This document shows positions 34,371 to 38,045 of a stretch of 38,045 nt of DNA, one piece after another; position 1 is the first letter of the stretch; the number at the start of each line of letters is the position of its first letter. The position numbers and the translations under genes are program-made. The DNA lies in NCBI GenBank assembly GCA_017431165.1, contig JAFRLO010000001.1, positions 1 to 38,045 of the forward strand, in the 5' to 3' direction. This DNA comes from Eggerthellaceae bacterium. Lineage in GTDB: Bacteria > Actinomycetota > Coriobacteriia > Coriobacteriales > Eggerthellaceae. The notes under the pieces are model-generated. The model ran no database searches. It was not told the DNA's origin and worked only from the letters and a program-made list of their open reading frames with translations.

Positions 34371-36179
34371 CTATTCCCCAAGCTGTTCGGCAGCCTCGAG
34401 CCATGCAAGTTCGAGCTCTTCAAGCCTTTGCTCAAGTTGTTGGATCTCTGCCTGAAAGCCCAGCAGCCCTTCGAAATCGGTCGGATCATGTTCTTCCATT
34501 CGGCGTTTGGCATCTTCGATCTTCGAACGCACGGTTGCCATTTTCGTCTCGGAAGAATCCATGGTCTTACGGAGCATGCGGATTTGACCTCCCGAAAGCT
34601 TCGGAGGCTCTTTTCTTTCAAGCTCTGGAGAATCGGACTCGTCACTATATCCGGATTCCACGATCGTCGCGCCCTCTTCGCTTTCGGCAAGAAGCTCCAA
34701 GAATTCATCGACGCCACGCGGAACATGTCTGAGCGTTCCATCGATGAGCGCGAACTGGTGATCTGTCACGCGTTCCATAAGGTAACGATCATGAGTGACC
34801 AGAATCAGCGTACCTGGCCAGCCATCGAGCAAGTCCTCTACGGCAGCGAGCATGTCGGTGTCCAGGTCGTTGCCCGGCTCATCGAGAATCAGCACGTTCG
34901 GCTCGTCAAGCAGAAGCATCATGAGCGCAAGGCGGCGCTTCTGCCCGCCCGACAGATCGCAAACGGGCTCGTTCATGTCATCGTTTGAGAAGCCCAACTT
35001 CTCCAACAACCTTTTAGGAGTGTATTCCTTGTCGTCGAGCATCTTGCGATGCGGATATCGCGACACGACTTGGCGAACCCTGTCGTTGCCCGCCTCCACG
35101 AGGTTGTCGAGTCCCTGCGAAAGCACCCCGAAACGTACCGTCTTCCCGATTTTGAGCGAGCCTTTAGTAAGGGGCTGCAAACCTTGGATGGTGCGCAGGA
35201 GGGTTGTTTTGCCCACGCCATTCACGCCAAGCACTCCATAGCGGTCTCCCGGGCCGATGAGCCACTTTACATCACGCAGCACAGGGCCTTCCCCATAATC
35301 TACCGTTGCATCAACCAGATCGATAACCTGTTTTCCAAGCCGTGCGCACGCCATGCGCTTGAGTTCGATGCTGTCACGTAAAGGCGGCACGTCCGCAATG
35401 AGCGCTTGAGCGGCAGCGACATGGAATTTCGGCTTCGTTGCACGCGCACGGGCTCCGCGGGAAAGCCATGCTAGCTCACGGCGCAACGCGTTTTGGCGCT
35501 TTTGCTCGGCCAACGTCGCCAAACGATCACGCTCCACACGTTGCATGATGTAGGCCGAAAAGCCGCCTTCGAACGGCTCGACGAGACCATCGTGCACTTC
35601 CCACATATCGAGGCAGGTTTCATCTAAAAACCAACGATCGTGCGTCACGACAAGCAGCACGCCGGTCTTTGCTTTCCAGCGCGTCTTCAGATGGTTGGCA
35701 AGCCAGGTTATTGCACGGATATCCAGATGATTGGTCGGCTCGTCGAGAGCCAGAACATCCCACTCGCCTACAAGCAGGCGCGCCAAATCGACGCGACGGC
35801 GCTGTCCGCCCGAGAGCGTACCGATAACTCCATGCCAGTCGATACCGTCAAGCAAGCCATTGATGATTCCGCGAATACGAGGATCGGACGCCCATTCGTA
35901 GCGTTCTCGGTCGCCAATTACCGCACGCTCAACGGTTTGGGCGTCATCGAGCGCATCCGTCTGGCCGAGTAGTCCGACACGTACGCCGCGAGTTTTGACC
36001 ACGCGGCCGCTATCAGGTTCGAGTTGCCCGCATAAAAGCGAAAGCAAAGTCGATTTCCCATCGCCATTGCGTCCCACTATGCCAATGCGCGCACCGTCCT
36101 CGATTCCGAGGGTCAAATCGGTAAACACCGTCTTCGTCGGAAAATCGACACGTACTTTTTCACAGCCAAGTAAGAACAT
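34371..36179 (-). CDS. ABC-F family ATPase (Uup-like)
   Basis: A 602-residue soluble protein with two ABC ATPase domains and no membrane part, so an ABC-F protein acting on the ribosome. Domain 1 has GRNGDGKS (36-43), LSGGQRRRVDLARLL and LDEPTNHLD. The linker carries WLSRGARARATKPKFH, the form typical of the Uup branch. Domain 2 has GVNGVGKTTLL and LSGGQKRRLALMMLL, but LDEPGNDLD in place of the usual LDEPTN. Residues about 540-602 form a C-terminal coiled coil, as in Uup. No ribosome-binding site precedes the ATG, and a -10 box lies six bases upstream, suggesting a leaderless mRNA. Antibiotic-resistance ABC-F function is possible but less likely with this linker and tail. Confidence 0.9.
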   Translation of the reverse strand: MFLLGCEKVRVDFPTKTVFTDLTLGIEDGARIGIVGRNGDGKSTLLSLLCGQLEPDSGRVVKTRGVRVGLLGQTDALDDAQTVERAVIGDRERYEWASDPRIRGIINGLLDGIDWHGVIGTLSGGQRRRVDLARLLVGEWDVLALDEPTNHLDIRAITWLANHLKTRWKAKTGVLLVVTHDRWFLDETCLDMWEVHDGLVEPFEGGFSAYIMQRVERDRLATLAEQKRQNALRRELAWLSRGARARATKPKFHVAAAQALIADVPPLRDSIELKRMACARLGKQVIDLVDATVDYGEGPVLRDVKWLIGPGDRYGVLGVNGVGKTTLLRTIQGLQPLTKGSLKIGKTVRFGVLSQGLDNLVEAGNDRVRQVVSRYPHRKMLDDKEYTPKRLLEKLGFSNDDMNEPVCDLSGGQKRRLALMMLLLDEPNVLILDEPGNDLDTDMLAAVEDLLDGWPGTLILVTHDRYLMERVTDHQFALIDGTLRHVPRGVDEFLELLAESEEGATIVESGYSDESDSPELERKEPPKLSGGQIRMLRKTMDSSETKMATVRSKIEDAKRRMEEHDPTDFEGLLGFQAEIQQLEQRLEELELAWLEAAEQLGE

Positions 36180-36184
36180 GTGCG

Positions 36185-36196
36185 TATCATACCGTA
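36185..36196 (-). promoter_or_regulatory. -10 element for a leaderless ABC-F transcript
   Basis: TATGAT (36191-36186, minus strand) ends six bases before the ATG, which would put the transcription start at or within two bases of the start codon. The 12-mer TACGGTATGATA also occurs at 17380-17391, in the promoter of the small acidic gene. No -35 consensus is visible; the spot is occupied by the upstream terminator. Confidence 0.5.
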
Positions 36197-36202
36197 TTCA
36201 TG

Positions 36203-36231
36203 AGAAGAGGCGGGGCATTGCACCCCGCCTC
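36203..36231 (-). terminator. terminator of the repeat-bearing acidic protein gene
   Basis: GAGGCGGGG (36231-36223 on the minus strand) and CCCCGCCTC (36215-36207) form a perfect 9-bp stem with a seven-base loop, followed by TTCTC. It lies between the acidic repeat gene and the ABC-F gene. The T-run is weak. Confidence 0.75.
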
Positions 36232-36293
36232 CCGAATCGATTGCGTGCCGCGCGATGAAATGCGCAGCTTCGTTCGCAAGCGTTGCTCAAGTG

Positions 36294-36869
36294 TTACTCG
36301 ACGATCTCCTCGGCTTCCTCGGCAACCTCTGCAGCCTCTTCGGCGACTTCCTCGGCAGCGGCCTGCGCAGCGGCGACTGCATCGCCAGCAGCAGCAGCGG
36401 CGGTGTCTGCAACCTCGGCGGCAGCAGCGGCAGCGTCCTCGGCAGCCTCAGCAGGCTCAGCAGCATCAGCTTTGAAGGCAGCGACGGCGGCGCTCAGTGC
36501 ACCCATGCCCTTCTTGAAGAAGGCGACTGCCTTCTCATCGAGATCGGTCTCATCGAGGATGCCCTTGATCTTCGCCATTGCTTTGTCGTCGACATCGGTC
36601 TTGTCGAGCAAGCTCTTGATACCCGCAGCGGCCTTCTCGTCGATATCGGTCTTGTCGAGCAGATCCTGAATGCCCTGCTTCGCGGACGCGAGCTTGGACT
36701 TCGCATCGAACTCATCCCATGCGACAGCGGCTTTGCCTGCGAGGTCGGAAGCGACTTCCTTCGCAGATGCGAGCGCTGCATCAGCATCGAAATCATCTAT
36801 TGCCTTGGCAGCCTTCTCGGCCAAGCCGTCAACGCCTTCCTTCAGAGAATCCAGATTGATGTCAGCCAT
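36294..36869 (-). CDS. acidic, alanine-rich protein with three 17-residue repeats
   Basis: I do not recognise this 191-residue product. Residues 1-68 are amphipathic helical (LAEKAAKAIDDFDADAALAS). Residues 69-119 are three tandem 17-residue repeats with consensus (D/S/G)LLDKTD(I/V/L)DEKA; the LDKTDIDEKA unit recurs as LDKTDVDDKA and LDETDLDEKA. Residues about 135-191 are almost only Ala, Glu and Val. It has no cysteine, signal or membrane segment. AGGAGG lies five bases before ATG 36869; an in-frame ATG 36 bases upstream lacks one. It has its own promoter and terminator. The pattern of amphipathic helices recalls phasins or desiccation-type proteins, but that is only a resemblance. Confidence 0.85.
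   Translation of the reverse strand: MADINLDSLKEGVDGLAEKAAKAIDDFDADAALASAKEVASDLAGKAAVAWDEFDAKSKLASAKQGIQDLLDKTDIDEKAAAGIKSLLDKTDVDDKAMAKIKGILDETDLDEKAVAFFKKGMGALSAAVAAFKADAAEPAEAAEDAAAAAAEVADTAAAAAGDAVAAAQAAAEEVAEEAAEVAEEAEEIVE
36513..36665 (-). repeat. three tandem 51-bp coding repeats
   Basis: The DNA for residues 69-119 of the acidic protein is three diverged 51-bp units in frame, each containing a variant of GATATCGGTCTTGTCGAGC on the plus strand. Repeat copy number could differ between strains. Confidence 0.7.
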
Positions 36870-36940
36870 GATAGCCTCCTTGTTTCGTGTTGTTTTTGCA
36901 GGCAAGCAATGAAATCCCGCCTGCTTCTTTTCCTGACGCT

Positions 36941-36968
36941 ACTGTATCACAGCCCTTACCCACCGCAA
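36941..36968 (-). promoter_or_regulatory. candidate promoter of the acidic repeat gene
   Basis: Minus strand: TTGCGG, a 16-base spacer, then TACAGT (36946-36941) with a TGA just before it, an extended -10. The predicted leader of about 65 bases holds a GCAGGC/GCCTGC pairing (36924-36919 with 36903-36898) before the ribosome-binding site. Confidence 0.45.
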
Positions 36969-37056
36969 GCAATTACGTGCAAATCACGCGAAAAAGATTC
37001 ATACTGCTGATAAGGGTTTTCCCATACGCCAATCAGCCTTTTGCAAAGGAAGGACC

Positions 37057-37884
37057 ATGGAAGCGAATCACAGCAGCTCAACCCAAGCCATCGAAACCTT
37101 ACGCACATGGATCGAAGAATGTCCACCGCAAGGCATGGTGTTCTTCGGAGGGGCGGGCGTATCCACCGAAAGCGGCATCCCTGATTTCCGCAGCGCGAAA
37201 GGCATCTTCCTCCAAGATCTGGGGAAAGAAGCTGCACAGTTCGCTGAGCGCACGGGTCATCCACAGCGTGCGAAGAAGCTCGCGAACCTCAAACTCACAC
37301 CTGAGCAGGTGGTAAGTCGGTCGTTCTTCGACGAGTATCCTGCGGAGTTCTATGCGTTCTATTGCGACAAGATGATATTCACCGATGCACAACCGAACCC
37401 CGCGCACCGCAAACTCGCCCAACTTGAAAAACAAGGCATCCTACGCGCCATCGTGACGCAGAACATCGATGGTCTGCATCAGGCTGCGGGGAGCAAAAAC
37501 GTATTCGAACTGCACGGTAGCGTATTGCGCAACTTCTGCATGCGATGCCGAACTCCATATTCACTTGATGAGATGCTTGCCGCACGCGAAGCCTCTGAGG
37601 ATGGCGTTCCGCGCTGCCTCGAATGCGGCGGGGTCATCAAGCCCGACGTGGTGCTCTACGAAGAAGGGCTTGACATGGACGTGCTCGAAGGAGCGGTTGA
37701 TGCCATTACACGCGCCTCGCTTCTGGTCATCGCAGGGACGTCTCTTGTCGTCAACCCTGCGGCTAGCCTCATCCACTACTTCCACGGATCACATCTAGCT
37801 ATCGTCAATCTCTCGCCCACCTCCGCTGACAGGCTTGCCGACCTCGTTATTGCCGAGCCCGTCGGCAAGGTTTTCGACTTCTAA
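37057..37884 (+). CDS. cobB: NAD-dependent protein deacylase, Sir2 family
   Basis: A 275-residue sirtuin, which removes acyl groups from lysines using NAD+. It has GAGVSTESGIPDFRS (32-46), QNIDGLH (135-141), the catalytic His153 in ELHGS, and a zinc module with Cys161, Cys164, Cys187 and Cys190. Residues GTSLVVNPA (227-235) and VNLSP bind the adenosine. The overall pattern is like Thermotoga Sir2, a deacetylase; the Tyr-Arg pair of desuccinylases is not evident. About 20 extra residues (51-72) sit in the cofactor loop region. AAGGAAGG precedes the ATG. It is transcribed alone. Whether it acts on acetyl-CoA synthetase, a classic bacterial target, cannot be told. Confidence 0.94.
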   Translation: MEANHSSSTQAIETLRTWIEECPPQGMVFFGGAGVSTESGIPDFRSAKGIFLQDLGKEAAQFAERTGHPQRAKKLANLKLTPEQVVSRSFFDEYPAEFYAFYCDKMIFTDAQPNPAHRKLAQLEKQGILRAIVTQNIDGLHQAAGSKNVFELHGSVLRNFCMRCRTPYSLDEMLAAREASEDGVPRCLECGGVIKPDVVLYEEGLDMDVLEGAVDAITRASLLVIAGTSLVVNPAASLIHYFHGSHLAIVNLSPTSADRLADLVIAEPVGKVFDF

Positions 37885-37888
37885 GGAG

Positions 37889-37921
37889 AAAGGCCGGCAT
37901 CCGCACTGGATGCCGGCCTTT
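37889..37921. terminator. symmetric (two-way) terminator between the sirtuin and the converging gene
   Basis: AAAGGCCGGCATCC (37889-37902) and GGATGCCGGCCTTT (37908-37921) form a perfect 14-bp stem with a five-base loop, starting four bases after the sirtuin stop codon. Since the stem begins with A's and ends with T's, it can work in both directions, which suits the tail-to-tail gene pair. Confidence 0.9.
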
Positions 37922-37946
37922 CACGGTAAGTTCTTTTTGGAAACCT

Positions 37947-38045
37947 TTATTCAAAATACGGCCACGGACCACGCAGCCAATCTATGATGTCGCTTTCGAC
38001 CTCGAATTTCAGCTCGTCATAGTTGTGAATCTCATGACGATAACC
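37947..38045 (-). CDS. C-terminal fragment of an alpha/beta hydrolase
   Basis: The last 32 codons of a gene that enters from the right edge. The fragment GYRHEIHNYDELKF... ends in DWLRGPWPYFE. A basic residue followed by HE-(I/L)-N a few residues later, then an acidic helix ending in WL, is the usual C-terminus of lysophospholipase/monoglyceride-lipase type hydrolases (serine aminopeptidase S33 family). In these the His is catalytic. The frame and TAA stop at 37947 are clear; the family call rests on this short stretch. Confidence 0.6.
   Translation of the reverse strand, partial: GYRHEIHNYDELKFEVESDIIDWLRGPWPYFE

Noticed and set aside
1..38045. Mobile elements, CRISPR arrays, tRNA or rRNA genes
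   Set aside because: No transposase or integrase motifs, no regular direct repeats with spacers, and no cloverleaf sequence were seen in the intergenic gaps, all of which are shorter than 300 bases.

Overview
The window is one contiguous piece of a bacterial chromosome, densely coded, with moderately high GC and no sign of mobile DNA, CRISPR arrays, tRNA or rRNA. The gene content points to a high-GC Gram-positive (Actinomycetota). The signs are a heat-shock operon dnaK-grpE-dnaJ-hspR-clpB with its own HspR-type MerR repressor, the block dxr-rseP-ispG, ACT-domain homoserine dehydrogenase beside lysA, and several GTG/TTG starts. The very acidic, Ala-rich accessory proteins and the moderate GC suggest the Coriobacteriia/Eggerthellaceae. 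That placement is an inference from style and gene order, not from a database match.

Layout. Positions 1-728 hold the start of rpsI, rplM, and a consensus promoter with a structured rplM leader, all on the minus strand. Positions 729-3778 hold two membrane transporters: a drug-efflux-type MFS protein fused to a CBS pair, and a PiT phosphate permease. Positions 3897-10597 hold a seven-gene minus-strand operon read as pyrH-frr-uppS-cdsA-dxr-rseP-ispG. It joins UMP kinase, ribosome recycling, undecaprenyl-PP synthesis, CDP-diacylglycerol synthesis, two steps of the MEP isoprenoid pathway and a site-2 protease. Positions 10791-12140 hold an HtrA protease ending in a strong terminator. Positions 12369-17932 are the only long plus-strand block: lysA, hom, an RlmL-RlmK fusion rRNA methyltransferase and a small acidic protein. 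That block meets, tail to tail and with a 26-bp coding overlap, a minus-strand run that reads LCP-family protein, rlmH, serA and a small tail-anchored protein.

Positions 22433-29300 hold the chaperone operon under one near-consensus promoter, with a strong hairpin between grpE and dnaJ. Then come glyA, a HerA-like ATPase with a long coiled-coil tail, a zinc-ribbon/acidic/DUF4013 membrane protein, an ABC-F ATPase that appears to be made from a leaderless mRNA, and a repeat-bearing acidic protein. The window ends with a plus-strand sirtuin that converges, across a symmetric terminator, on the C-terminus of an alpha/beta hydrolase.

Most genes are housekeeping. The unusual material is in domain architecture. 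The RseP homologue has no room for a PDZ domain and instead carries a helix-turn-helix-like insert. The LCP protein has a cytoplasmic tail of about 355 residues rich in Ser, Tyr and Arg. The MFS transporter carries a C-terminal CBS pair, and several small or membrane proteins of acidic, alanine-rich composition have no assigned role. I saw no cluster that looks like a defence, secretion or biosynthetic system. The most testable novelties are the RseP variant, the LCP tail, the rplM leader and the grpE/dnaJ hairpin.
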